A stretch of DNA of 64,000 bases from Glandiceps talaboti (lineage: Eukaryota; Hemichordata; Enteropneusta; Spengelidae). A program made the translations under genes and the position numbers. Shown in pieces: positions 48,790-61,154 of the stretch. The notes under the pieces were generated by a model. That model was not told the origin of the DNA. It saw only the letters and a list, made by a program, of their open reading frames with translations, and searched no databases. The stretch spans positions 7,079,463-7,143,462 of the forward strand of contig NC_135551.1 of NCBI RefSeq assembly GCF_964340395.1, in the 5' to 3' direction. Within the stretch, counting starts at the first letter, position 1; each line of letters starts with the position of its first letter.

Positions 48790-50980
48790 CCAGTAAGAGA
48801 ATGAAAAGAAAAGACGAAGCTCTCGTTACGATGAAATGCAGAGATGGCGTTGACCATTTACGTGAGGATAAAGACGAGATGAAGAGAGTCAGAGATATGT
48901 AAAATCATGAAAATGAAACCCATATAGTGAACTGATTGAAGACAAAGGAAAATTGAACAAGTAAAAGAATATGATACAGAATGAGACAACACTTACAGCA
49001 GAATTTCATCAGCGATTAAAGACCTGGGTTACAACAGCTATCAGATGTCATGGAAGACAATCATTATGATATTTATGATGGCAGGCATATATTAAGTTGG
49101 ATGTTGGAAGCCTTCCTATTAATGCCTTGAAAAGCACACTGTTGGTGAAAGCCCAATTGATTGCTGCTAGCCGGGATGCTGAACCAATGAAGACCGGAGC
49201 TCAAAATTGTTTCCACCATGGTACATCAAAGTTCCATAAATACTATCAAGGCTACTTGACAAGGCAGCAAGTGACTTGCATGAACTGGGTAGTACAACTG
49301 TAGATGTAATGCAAACATTCGAAGATGTTATAGATGATATCGTCTAAACAGTGCGCATTAATATAGAAGATAAAGAAAATACAGTAGCCGAATTGATCAC
49401 GTCCACAAATAGTACCATTGTCAGACCAAGGACCAACCATCTGGAATTTTTTATAAATATATGTCGAACGTTTGAGAGAATTTATTACCAATTGTGCCAG
49501 TTGAATGGAAGAATCTTCCTGTTAGTAACAAAGTTCAACCCACCAAAATGTTTAACTTCTTCTGTCAAGTTCACATACTTCCAAACTTTGCTACTGAATC
49601 TAACACAGTTCTCAAAATATTTGAAGGTGTTACTGTTGACAACTATAAACCAACACATGCAATGGAGACTAGTGAGTGTAGTGCAGCGTGGCTCGTGCGT
49701 ACAGCAGTGAAGGCTTTCCACCCAAGGGGATTTGAAGAGGCAGGAGTTTCATCTCATTTCCGGGTTTAATTTCATTCTAAAAAATAGAACAGCTGGATAC
49801 CAAACCATACAAGGGTAAGATATTCAAGTTTTCTGCTGAGGTGGCCAAATCCGAACAGGCTGTTGTCAGCAGTATCAGAAGACCTAAAAAAGATGAAAGT
49901 GTGCCAAGCTGAACTCTGTGCTTTTGGCATTATTGACAAGGTTGTCACGGAACCATACTGGCATATTGTTGACAGTGTTGGACGCATACTTGCCTCCTTC
50001 AGATGAGGTTGTGCATTGTAAGATGATCCCAAGATGTTAGTCCACTTCTGGAAGAAGACACTCTGTTCTCCATCCGAGTGTGTGCTATCCATACTGATGA
50101 TGTAATGTATGACAAATTGATGGAAGATAGTGGCGATTCTGAGCTCGACATCATGACTATCCAAGCATTGGAGATGTTGATGCATGCATTGCTTATCATC
50201 CTTGAGAGAGAGTGTACAAATCAATTGCCTATCGGAAGATATTATCAACTTGCAAAAGAGGATGCACAGATCGTCTCTGATGTACCAACGAAAATGTTGC
50301 AGGGGAGAGGGACTTTGCCATACTCGATCTGCTTGTGAGGATTAAGCCAGCTGTAACTGCATTATTTTATGAGAATCTAGTGATGTGGGTAAACAATAAG
50401 ACTGGAGTATGACCTGACACAATGGACATTCAATGACAAGAAAAATCCTGAATGATGCACTGGAGAATACATCTATGTGTATACACAGAAATGTGTTTAA
50501 CGGATGGAAGAACTAAAGTCAAAAAAGCTAGAGACATTAAGAAAAAAAGATGGAGAGAAACAGTTTGCCAAGAAAGTAGAGCTTAAAAATAAAATAGACT
50601 CCATATGGACATCTTTTGAAGACCATCATGTTTGCCTGTTTGGCAAAGATAAGCACTCGGCGATTGTGCTGCAGTTGAACATTCACAAATCAGTTCTGAA
50701 ATCAAAGGGTGAGAGGGAAGTTTTCCAACAATCATGCAAAGGTGTCAAGTATACACTCCAACAATTAATATGTAATTTATGTAATCTGCAGAGTTAGTTA
50801 TACAGCTGAACCCAGCACTAAGGAATGTCAGGAAGGGTGACAATACATCAGCATGTCCAGTAAAACCAGTACAAACAGAACAAAAAACGTTTCCAGGGAG
50901 AAAAATTTAAACTTCATGCAAAAATTGAAGAGGCAAGAAGGAAAATGACGATAAAGAGACAACAAAACACTTCCTTAAAA
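48790..50980 (+). pseudogene. Eroded, repeat-associated protein gene, function unknown
   Basis: Broken frames in series encode charged coiled-coil-like protein at the start (KRKDEALVTMKCRDGVDHLR), then AYIKLDVGSLPINALKST, CQVHILPNFATESNTVLKIF (49550-49640), AAWLVRTAVKAFHPRGFEEA, GIIDKVVTEPYWHIVDSVGR (about 49930), and a Lys-rich C-terminus MEELKSKKLETLRKKDGEKQ, VLQLNIHKSVLKSKGEREVF (50504-50797). Many stops and frameshifts separate these. The layout resembles high-copy uncharacterised proteins seen in repeats of several marine invertebrates, judged from memory only. No catalytic motif was recognised. Confidence 0.5.
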
Positions 50981-53378
50981 AACGATAAGTATTCTGTGAA
51001 ATCTGGATATTTGAGTTGAAGGAACAATGTATTTCTAATGTGAATTGTTTTGAACTGAAGTTACTCTTTGCCAATCTAACAAATATGAATGGTTATTAAT
51101 AACACTTTACACATTACCTATAAAATACCCTGAGTTTCCAAATACGCTATTATTTGAGGTTTCATTTACCTTTCACTACATATTAACATACATATTCTGT
51201 GAACATTTGGATATGAACTTTTATCACCATGTAATTATATTTAGTCTTTTCTCTGTGGGATGAGAAAGGGTCAATGGTTGAGGGCGCTCAGTAGAATAAA
51301 CTCATAAATAATTAATAAGGTAGTCATAGTATAGATGGTATAGTGAAGTTGGTTTATTAAACAACAAAAGGACAAATCAATATTGATTGACAAAAACACC
51401 ATCAGATTTTCAAATCATCACTTTATTAAATTACATGGCAAATTGTATGGAAATGATAGTTTTAAAGAGCAAAAAACAAAACAAGTAAAGAAACAAAAAA
51501 ACAACTTTTTTTGTACACAAAGAGAGTAAACAATCAACAAAAACCACTATTCGTTAACAAATATGGCCAATTTCAAGCCCCTATGGTGTGAGTGGCCAAC
51601 CTACCAGATAAGAATACAACAACAAAACACAATTATAAACATAGTTAACATACATTTTATTACCAAGGAAAATGATTCAGTATATGTATGTCTATCATTT
51701 ATTATATATTTATTTACAATACAGTTGAGTTGTGAACACCAACGAAACTTGTATATTCTGGATGAAATACTGCAGATACAAAGTGAAAACGATGTGCATT
51801 TCTACAGGACTAGACTATTGTGCAATGTGGCATTTTCTAGTCAACAGCCTCATCTACAAGAAAAAGCTAGAGGATGTGACAAACTTTTTGAGTAAGGCTA
51901 TAGGACGCATTGTGCTGGCCAGGTCACTGAAGTGCAATATCACATGTCAGACAATTGAACTATCCATTCATCTACCTCAAGGCTACTGTACATAAGAGAG
52001 GAAGGGTTCGATATACAGTACACATATTTCTATTGAACGGTCCATGCTGCAGATTCATTCAACTACGTGTTCCTGTCCCGCTGGCCTATCTAGATCTGTC
52101 ATTTGATGTCATGTTGCAGCATGTCTATATGCCTCACCACAGAACAGTAATAGCACAAATGTAAGCACACCCTCCTGTACATCACTACTTCAGACGAGAC
52201 ATATATCACAGTAACCAACAGGAGAAAGGTGAATATATCAATTAAATGTACAATCAGTGAGGCCCAGTTTATAAAACATGACTCAAGAAAACCCAATAAA
52301 AAGAACATAGACAGATCGTTCCACGGCCAATAAAACTACAGTTACTAAAAAACAATTGTGTTAAAGTGTTGGCACTACAGTGTAAGCTTGAAAAAATAGA
52401 GAAAAAGGAGTTTTCTTCACATATACTCACTGCCAAATACAAAATCTACGACTGCCTTCGCTCATGACTATGACTAATTGACCCATCCACAAACATCAAC
52501 ATCATCAAATATACCATCGGAAATGACGGTAAATCCACAAACAAGAGCACACTAAGGACAATCAGCAAACTACAACTGCTATCAACATCCTATGCAAACA
52601 CATCACAGAACTCCTTCGAACAGCAATTGAGGTTAATACTTGTATATCACACATACCAGAAGACAAACCATGTTCAACCTCAGTTTATCAGACACCATCA
52701 AATCAAAAGGTGTCTCAGACAGAGTACTAGAGCTGATCAACAGGCACCAACATCCCTACCACAGCAATCAACAAGTCCCCAGTCTAGAAACTCACTATCT
52801 ACATCCACGGCATGCCAACTATAACTGAGTAATAGTATACAGAATATACATAATTTAAATAATATATCACAGCCTGTACCACCAAACAAAAACACTGTTG
52901 CAAGATAAATCGTTTAGAGAGCAATGCGTTGTCTACGAAAAATGGCAATGTCCTTCTATGAAAGAGGTTCATCACATTGAACAACCATGAGACAGTCTGT
53001 CAATGACAATTAGTTTATACACATGTACAGGTATGGCAGGATAACTGCATCATATATTGGTAACATTGTCAATATGAAAAAACAACACCTCCAGACAATA
53101 TAATCAAGAAAATAATGGACTACAATACACGAAAAGGTACACCAAGGGCATGTTAGCATGGCATTCAGTTTGAACCAATAGCATCTGATGCATAAGTGGA
53201 ATATATGAAGAACTTGAGAACGCCATCCGATTATTTCTCTCACAGAAACTGGACATAATGCCAAAGAATGCTTGGCTGGCAGCTAATATGGACCGCGTTG
53301 TTACAGATCAACCAAATGAGGTAAATGGCAAAATAAAATATCCCAATGCAAATGTAACCATGACCCATTTGGCAACTG
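50981..53378. other. Mostly non-coding, possibly further eroded transposon sequence
   Basis: Short frames only. It lies between the eroded gene at 49-51 kb and the YqaJ remnant at 53.4 kb, so it could be the interior of a decayed element, but no domain is readable. Confidence 0.35.
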
Positions 53379-53747
53379 AAAGAGGTACATCTTAGACACG
53401 AAAAACAGGAAATCTAATATTATACCGACCCCGTGCTTACTATTACCAGGTGCTTTGCCAGATGCATGGCTGTAACCAAGCGTAAGTGGTGTGATTTTAT
53501 CATGTGCACTGATAGACATATAGATGAACTGATTTGGTTTGATGAAGAAGAGTGGAGCAATACAGTATTTCCTGAACTCACGGCATTCTACATCGATAAT
53601 GTTGAACCAGAACTATTGACAATACGAGTTGGGAAAGGCAATCCACTCATCCTGATCTGTACCACTATAATCGTTCAGCATAAACAGACACTAAACACGT
53701 TCTTTAATAGAACAAAAATAAGTGGCTCAAAGTCAAACTACTGTTAA
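53379..53747 (+). pseudogene. Remnant of a YqaJ-like (lambda-exonuclease-type) nuclease
   Basis: One frame reads KTGNLILYRPRAYYYQVLCQM up to about 53464. After a 4-nt shift (extra CATG) the next frame reads AVTKRKWCDFIMCTDRHIDE, WFDEEEWSNTVFPELTAFYI and a stop at 53747. YYYQV...M and K-W-CDF are the conserved end of the YqaJ/phage-exonuclease nuclease core, where the Gln and Lys act in the active site. An in-frame TAG lies just upstream of KTGN. In invertebrates such genes are often carried in transposable elements. Only the C-terminal third is left. Confidence 0.7.
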
Positions 53748-55145
53748 ATTGTATTATCGAATTTGCAAGGAAAATATTAGCAACTGAAAAGTATATTATA
53801 TTTCTACTCATTTCTGCTGTGTGTAATAATATTTACATCTCAATATATATAATAATGAAAGCCAGTTTCAAGACAAAAATACGGTAATTTCTGTTATGGA
53901 TTTTTAAAAATACATTGCAATATTGAACAAGACACTAACAAATCCGATACATAAAGTTTGGTTTGACGTGGCATTCCACTTTGGCCGCCGGATTGAGAGA
54001 ACCTAACCAAGGACTCATTTACAGTGTACATGTAAATCTGACGAACTTGGTAAAAATATTGTTGAATATGCTACCGTGATATCCAGGCCAAAAACTACAT
54101 TTCTTGAAGACGATTCCGTTTTGTATTGTAAAATGCTCCGTGGCGCTAATAAGCTAGGGTCAATGATGCAGGACATTTCGAAGACAGCTGAGCTACATCG
54201 CGTGTTTACATCATGAATCATTGCCTTATTAGAGGAACGGTATGCGCACAGTTCTCGACTTGGCTGGCGTGGAAACATACATACATCTTCTGCCATAAAA
54301 ATAGAGCAAGTGTAATATCTTACACCAACAGACTTACCACTCGTCAAAGTAGGAACTTGTCTGGAATCCTGTCTCACAGTATTGGTTATGAGATAGGTAG
54401 GGAAATCCCCATACCCAAACCCGAGAAGTGAACTGACCTAAAGTTATACTCAACCTGCCCCACGCGCCATGTCATGTCGTCCAACTCAAGCGAGTCAAGC
54501 ACCAAAGCATGCTGCCTACTTTTACATGCTGAGTCAAACGTCCGGTCTATTGCAGGACTATACTTTTAATGGACCAATCAACGTACAGATTGTCCATAAA
54601 AACGAGTCGTAGATACATAGAAATCCAATCGCTGATGGCAGGACCACTTCGCTGTCAAACTCATCATGCATCATTGAGTTGGATGTGCTTTCGTCATCTT
54701 TTAAGGTCGTTTATTGTTATGTAAATATGTAGTTTGTGATTGGCTATTAATTGCCACACAGACACCGCGTACCGACTGCTAGCTATAGCTGTACATTAAA
54801 TTGTCACGGTTAGGTAACAAATATCCGTGCCGTAAGAATTGGTGAGTTGTTTTTGTTGAAACTCACTGTAGTCATATGTGAATTTATAGTTTATTGTGGG
54901 CTCCGGTGACCTCAATTCTAACCACAAGTTGGTTTATGCTGCTCACATTGCACTCCTGAGAAAAGAGCTAAATTGGCGAATCACTAAACCTAACAAATGC
55001 ACGCGAGATATGAGTTATGGAACTTATGATTATGAAACCATTTCGCGACGAGAAACAACAGATAACAACCTAAGAATAGTTGTATTTGTTGTTGCAATTT
55101 TTTTAAGTATTTATCGGTGTACATGTCATAAAGCTGAACTTGCAG
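53748..55145. other. Non-coding flank of the Harbinger element
   Basis: No gene was recognised. An open frame from 54896 runs into the Harbinger terminus and has no domain. The sequence 54430-54800 is somewhat GC-richer but shows no clear promoter. Confidence 0.4.
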
Positions 55146-55166
55146 GCAGGAGTGCGTTCGATTATC
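55146..55166 (+). repeat. Harbinger left terminal inverted repeat
   Basis: GCAGGAGTGCGTTCGATTAT and one more base; the inverse lies at 61134-61154 with two mismatches. A second GTTCGATTATC follows at about 55209. Confidence 0.8.
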
Positions 55167-55305
55167 CTCCTCGAGGCGCCCTCGGGCGACCCGGGGTAAC
55201 ATCGATTCCGTTCGATTATCATATGACGTCACGTTCGGGGTACCTCGGGGATATTTTTCCTGCCCCCCCCCCCCCCCTGCTGCTCGCTGATGAGAAGGGG
55301 ACAAA

Positions 55306-55390
55306 ATGGCCGACGACAAAACCGTAAACATCACTGGCCGAAGGATTACGTATGTCGCTCCTTCGTCTGAACTTGAAGTGGTGATGAAAA
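55306..55390 (+). CDS. Harbinger accessory gene, first exon
   Basis: ATG at 55306 in ACAAAATGG (good Kozak context) opens MADDKTVNITGRRITYVAPS and ELEVVMK, ending at donor GTAAGT in phase 1. It is assigned to the Myb/SANT-like gene by position and strand. Confidence 0.55.
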
Positions 55391-56359
55391 GTAAGTTATT
55401 ATCGAATGCTACGGTTTCTGAAAATTTTATTTTATATTATCTGAAATAAAGCAGAAAAATCCACTTATTTTTCACAACGAGACGTCACAATGTACGTGTG
55501 GAGATCTGCAATTATGACAAAATTATGTACTTCATAATTCTGGTGATTTTTTTAAATATTGTTACATCCAAGACGTATCACAGACACTACCGTTAATTAC
55601 CGAGGGAACAGTTTACAAAATTATACAAATTTATAAATGTACGTCATCTTGTCGTCTGCTATACACTGCTACACAGGAAGCCCAGAGGGAGCCCAGAAAC
55701 CGGGGGGGGGGGGGGTACATATGCACCTTTGTGACCAAACATTACGACCAAAAATTCCAAAATTGGGGGTCAAAAGTCTCCATTTTGGCCAGAAACACGG
55801 GTTATAAGTCTTCAACTTTATCGCATATTATAATAAAACACTCCAGAGAGCATGTTGTGTGATAGAGCAAATATATAGAAACTTGAAACTGGACTGTTCA
55901 ACTAATAGTAACATCTTGTGGTATCGTTTAATGTCAATATTGTGCAATTTATGGTTGCTGAAATATTTTTTCCCGTCTCATGAATCTCAAAGCCTTCAAA
56001 TCAAAACATTTCCCACAACACCACTCAAACATCATTGAATTACTGTGAGCTGATATAATCAAATAATGTTCTGTTGGTGTAGTACCAGAATGACATAGTT
56101 ATTTCAATGTATTTTTTACTTGAAGTATGCATTTTTGTAGTTGTGTATGGTACTGGTAGTATTCTGCATGTTTTGTTTCAGACTGTAATAATAATGCTAA
56201 TTTATTCCTTGACTTCAACCATATTGGGAAGTTTACAATATTTGTGCACCAGATCATGTACACCAAAATATTCAATATCTCTCAGTTAATGGTTTACATC
56301 ACCAACATTTCATGACCATAGCTAGCACAACGAAGCACTGAATTGGAGAACAGTACAAG

Positions 56360-56592
56360 GGAAGTATACAACACAACAGCAGAGCACAATGAAGGAGCAT
56401 CAGAGTACAACATTTCCCTCTGAAGAAAGATTCGATTGGTCAGAAGACCAAATACGTTGTCTCATTGATCTTTATAAGAAAAATTGTACAGATCTTGATT
56501 GTGCCAAAAAGAAAAACCAGTATGGACAAAAATATCAAATGAAATTAATATTATATTATATCATGCTACTATGTGCCATTCTGATTGGATAA
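56360..56592 (+). CDS. Harbinger accessory gene: Myb/SANT-like DNA-binding exon, incomplete
   Basis: An acceptor at 56358-56359 (TACAAG) fits phase 1 from the first exon. The frame reads STTFPSEERFDWSEDQIRCL and IDLYKKNCTDL: the Trp and Leu-Ile-x-Leu-Tyr pattern of helix 1 of MADF/Myb-SANT domains. After QYGQKYQMK the frame turns hydrophobic and stops at 56592, so either an unrecognised donor lies near 56530 or the domain is broken. In Harbinger elements this protein binds the termini and brings the transposase to the nucleus. Confidence 0.5.
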
Positions 56593-57192
56593 TAACTGTG
56601 GTAAAATCCCATTTTACCAAGGCTGGCAGTGGTAAAATGGTCCCCTAAACTAGCATATGAATAGTACACACAAACTGAATGTGGAAACCAAAGGGGGGGG
56701 GGCGTTTGACTATTAGGAAAATATGGAGTTTAAAACAAATAAATAAATAAAATATAGCATATGAATAGACTGTATAACGTCGCGTCTCTGATTTACTGTC
56801 TCGAGCTTTCTCCGATTCAACGCCGAGACATCTATTTTTAGCAGTGTACAAGATTGTATTGTTCATATGTAAATATCCAAACAAAATTGTTACTTTCTTT
56901 GACCTCTTGCACCGTTTTCGTTGTTGCTAGTTTTCAACGCGTTTTCGTTATATGAATTAAATAAAGTAATTTATCAATGCAATGCAATGCAGTGTATGGT
57001 TTGTGTTCATGCAGTGTGTGGGTGTGTGTGTGGGCGACATGAACGTATCCACTCATCAAAATATACTCGTTCCCGACGATCTATTACCGACGATCGTTTT
57101 CTGTACGTACGTGCGAATTCGCCTTTTCAGGCATATAAATAACCACAGAATTACATTTAGAAGAAATAGACACATATTTTGATATAATATAA

Positions 57193-57337
57193 TAGCAATA
57201 ACCCCCGCCGAAGGCGGGTATACGACTCGAATTTGGTACAATTCGCTCCATATAGCACTCGCCATTCGGCTCGTGCTATATGTCGCGAATTGTACCAAAA
57301 TCTCGTGTATACCCGCCTTCGGCGGGGGTTATTGCTA
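57193..57337. mobile_element. 145-bp TIR element (MITE), nearly full-length hairpin
   Basis: Arms start TAGCAATAACCCCCGCCGAA and end in the inverse TTCGGCGGGGGTTATTGCTA. The first 31 bp of each arm are identical and inner parts (GGTACAATTCGC, CATATAGCAC) also pair. TA at both ends could be a TA target duplication, which would suggest a Tc1/mariner-type MITE. Confidence 0.75.
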
Positions 57338-58196
57338 AATACACTTTCGATAAACACAACTCATGAGAAATGTAAGTGCATGCTCTGTAAAAGCTTAAAA
57401 TGATAAAGGCTGCGACCTTGTCAAAGAGGAAAAGTGTTTGCGTTTTCCTTCATTTATCAGAAATATGTGTTATTGATGTCAAAATATGGTTCATGTTGGC
57501 TACATCACTGACATGAATTGTTATTTGTAACAACTTTGTGCTTGTACTTTTCTTGATAAACTGACATATTTTGTGCTGTTCTCATAACTGAACCATTCAG
57601 ATTCAGTGTATGTTCAACCATGAAGTCTCAGACTTGTAATTCACTCAATTGTCCATTACTTGAGGTAGTGCCAGTTCTTTTGCTTTTGAAAATGGCATTG
57701 ATCTTTGACCATTTTGATTTACACTTCCTGTCTCTCAACACTAATATGGAAGGAATTACAAGTCTGGTGCCATTATTGTTAATAAAATGCAATGGATAGT
57801 GATATATATTTCCTTGATAATACTTTATTACAATGCACAAGAAAGTGGACAATAAATGTCACAATATTTTAAATTTTACATTTACTCTAAGGATATAGGT
57901 TATTCTACAGAAGCATATTGTGTTTAATTTTTTTTCCATACTGGCAAATTTTTTTTAAATAAATGCTGAAAACAGAGAACTACTAAGGCCTAATTTTTAA
58001 AAAAAATGTATGGTTCCAATTACGCTCAATTGTAGAATGGGGGGGGGGGGTAGGTAGATTTTTGTTATTGTACTTTGTCTTTTTAAGTTGTTGTCAGTTT
58101 CCGCATGCACTATTTCTCAGGAGATTTCATAATTTTTACAATTTTATTATTTTTTTCTTGAATAATTGAAAAAGACATTAGGTTCAGAAGTGAAAA

Positions 58197-58250
58197 GCTA
58201 GATGGGGTCGGGTAACCAGAACCAAACAATTATTTTTTCAAGGCCTAACA
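58197..58250 (-). repeat. Dispersed ~60-bp repeat module, copy 3
   Basis: The reverse complement reads GTTAGGCCTTGAAAAAATAA, TTGTTTGGTTCTGGTTACCC, GACCCCATCTAGCTTTTCAC, very close to 19071-19135. Its presence shows a later insertion or shared cargo in the Harbinger element. Confidence 0.6.
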
Positions 58251-58630
58251 ACTAAATTTAGAAATATGACTTCATGAAATTTTCTGAAAATTTGAAGGTT
58301 ACTAAAAAAATACAAGTGTTGAAATATATAACTCTTACATATTTTAAAATTCAACTTTGCTAGTTACTGCATGTTATGTCAGGACTTGCCCAAGTCTACA
58401 AGCTAGCTTGTTCCTTAATTAATAAAGACTATTTCACCGAATACATTGTGATTTTTTTTAAGTTTGAGTGAGATGAACATGTCTTTTGTATTTATTGTGA
58501 CACTATTGTTAAAGCCAAGGAAGTAAATGGCTTGTACACTACATCAGTACCTGAATTAGTTACCTTCATCTAGAAAATCAACCAACAAGTAGTCAGTGTG
58601 CTTTCTACTGCTGCTGGTTTAGGAGCATCA

Positions 58631-61032
58631 TTAATTCCTGTCTGCGCTGGATGCCAATTTCATCATTATTATGTCATTGTTGACATCATCCTCATGAAAC
58701 TCTTCAAGAAGTTCTTCATCGTTCATGATGCAGATATTATGCATGACACAAGCACTAACTGTACCTTTCACAATAAGTTCTACATCATCAGCAAAGAAAT
58801 CACGGAGTTTTCTAAATCTTCCCTTCAGTTGGCCAAATGCTCTTTCGATGACTTGTCTGGCCCTACTAAGTTCAATGTTGTACATTCTTTGCTCCATAGT
58901 TAAGTTACCATAGTTCTTGAAGGGTGTCATGAGGAATGATGTCAAAGGATAAGCGCTATCCCCAACAAGATGAGTGTCGGGTGGGAAATTCTCATTATGT
59001 GCCCTGTAAAGTGGAGAGTTCCTCCAAACCCGCGCATCATGGCAACTCCCAGGCCATCCAGCATACACATCTGTAAAAAGCTGTCGTCGACTGGTGTATT
59101 ACAAACACCCTGTAAAATTATAGAATGAATTTTTTTGCTGTAAACTTGTGTATGAATCTTGATGGCTGAGAGGTGCCTTGATGCGCACATGCATCCCATC
59201 CACAGCCCCCAGCACAGATGGCAAGTATGATATGTGACTAAATACATCAATAGTAGACTGTACATCCACACCATACAATATACCGTGGCACCAAATTTTC
59301 AAAGATGATGTTCAGTATACGTGACCAGCACAAATGAACTGCAGATCGGGAGACTCCAAAGCGATCCGAAATTGACCTAAAGGTTTCATTATTTCCTGCA
59401 GAAAAATTAAACCTTTTATAAAACAAAGTTTCCTTTTGAATACATTCTATTGTCCTACAAAGTGGTCAAAACAATTTCCAAACCTTGCACAGGAAACCAG
59501 CAATATCTATTTGAGCTTAGCGTTAGTTCTCTAAAGTGCAAACACCATGAAAATATTGGAAATTAGTAAGACAATGTCAAGAATTTTCATTTTCAAAATT
59601 GTATTTTTGAATAAATGGGTAAAAATGAAAGCAAAGGAAGAAAGAAAAAGAGACAGTTTGACAAAATCTTGGTATTACACCAGACAAATAACTGTACATT
59701 TAATAATATTCAAGATTGAAAGAAGTTTCTCGTTTATTTGTTTTCAATCCTTTGAATTCAAAATTGTTTTACTGTGTGCTTTGTGATTCTCAACAATGTT
59801 AGTTTCATTTGTCATAAATCTTACCTAAGTACCACAGAAATATCAGCAATTGTTTCTCAGCTGTTAGAGGGCGCTTTCCTCTTGCGCCAAGAGCTCCGGG
59901 CTGGGTCAGGTCATCAAACTCCATCAAAATCTGTAATTTAAATGAGTGCATGCTTTCGTTAAATCAAAACGAAAATTGAGCTGCCGCTTTAGTAATTTAA
60001 TAAAGGTACGATAAAAAGGGGACAAAACACTAATGATTTGTAGCCTGGGTTGAGCAATTAAAATAATAATTAAAGGAAGAAAAAAAACAGAGAAAAGAAT
60101 TACTCATCAGCTTGACAAACCCATTTTTGCAACTTCAATGTTTGTGTGTAAAACTGCGTAAGAAATAATATAGCTTCCAAACAAAAGAATGCCACCAATA
60201 GCTAACTATGTTGTCATCTGAGAAAAGTTTCAGAGAAATTAAAAGTACAGTAGCCTGTAGGGTTATTGAAATAGGAAAACACTTCGACCTGTCATCCTAT
60301 GAGTGTTTAATAATTTAACAACATTTTTTACAGCTTTGAAAAACCGCCCATTCTAAATTATCATTTGAATTTAAAAGTCTTACAAATGGGAAATTCCAAA
60401 TTCAGTATCAAATTATGACTCCGCGGAAGATGCAAAATTTGAAAATTAAAAAAAAAGGAACTATAAAAAAAATCTAAATTAATGTCAAAAAAAGATGTGT
60501 TCAGGAGATACTTTCTTTGTATAGTAAAAAAGGGATTAAAATAAAGAACAAATGAACTAAAGAAAGTAAGAAAAGATACAATAAATGCCAAACTTATTTT
60601 ATAATATTTTCTCATTATCATGTCGGTAACTTTAAAATAATTTTAGGTTTTTAATTAAAACAAATTTATATGATTGCTTTAATTTCTCATTGAAAATGAT
60701 CATAATTATACATTTGGGAAAATGCTAGTATAATTTTATACGTAACTGACGTTTAGGATTATTTCAAAGCTTGATCTTTGCAGTCGAAAGTGGCTTCTTA
60801 AATCATCCATTTCATACAGTGGCACAACTTCCTCTGCATAGCCCTGGATTCTGGGAATATTTTCTCAACGCAAACCCAAAACTGCCGTTCCACAGCGAAT
60901 AGAATTGCCGACGCAGTGATATAAAGTCGTGGACATTACATTCTGCGTTGTTTGCATAAACACGGGCACAAATATGCGCAATGTTTGTCGAATTTGTGCA
61001 TTTCTTTCGTCCGTGTTGTTATCGTCCGCCAT
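58631..61032 (-). pseudogene. HARBI1-like: HARBI1-type (PIF/Harbinger) transposase, disrupted
   Basis: Three exons on the minus strand. Exon 1, 61032-60751: MADDNNTDERNAQIRQ..., then GYAEEVVPLYEMDDLRSHFR after an in-frame TGA at 60867-60865. Exon 2, 59930-59825: TQPGALGARGKRPLTAEKQL with LLIFLWYL. Exon 3, 59395-58631: NNETFRSISDRFGVSRSAVH (helix-turn-helix), a frameshift near 59268-59271, then VLGAVDGMHVRIKAP, an in-frame TAA at 59101-59099, FTDVYAGWPGSCHDARVW, LVGDSAYPL and ARQVIERAFGQLKGRF. The DDE triad is visible as GAVDG, GDSAY and VIERAF. Intron phases agree (0, 1). The enzyme would cut and paste the element; this copy cannot make it full length. Confidence 0.85.
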
Positions 61033-61133
61033 ATTGTCGTCTGCAAATATCGCGTTCGATTTTACCGCTTCCCCGAGGAGCCCCACTATGCCCCGAGCTT
61101 GACCAATGACGTCATTCGAGGCGCCCCGGGTAA

Positions 61134-61154
61134 GATAATCGAACGCACCCCTGG
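61134..61154 (-). repeat. Harbinger right terminal inverted repeat
   Basis: Reverse complement begins CCAGGGGTGCGTTCGATTAT. A nearby inverted ATCGAACGCGATATT copy lies about 80 bp inside, a possible subterminal transposase site. Confidence 0.8.

Larger units (their letters stand above)
55146..61154. mobile_element. PIF/Harbinger DNA transposon, two-gene type, defective
   Basis: Terminal inverted repeats of 21 bp (55146-55166 and 61134-61154; 19 of 21 match) share GTGCGTTCGATTATC. Both ends are GC-rich with further GTTCGATTA/ATCGAACGC copies and GACGTCA motifs. Inside are a + strand Myb/SANT-like gene starting at 55306 and a - strand HARBI1-type transposase starting at 61032; their first codons (ATGGC-GACGA-AA) are themselves mirrored. 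This convergent pair is typical of the superfamily. A short TIR element (57193-57337) and a dispersed module (58197-58250) lie within. Two nonsense codons and one frameshift disable the transposase. The usual 3-bp target duplication is not evident. Confidence 0.85.

Noticed and set aside
54896-55327. 143-residue frame next to the Harbinger left end
   Set aside because: It starts at GTG, has no domain and runs across the transposon terminus; chance frame.
58942-59274. Separate minus-strand gene in a third frame over the transposase
   Set aside because: It overlaps the HARBI1 DDE exon in another frame and has no domain.
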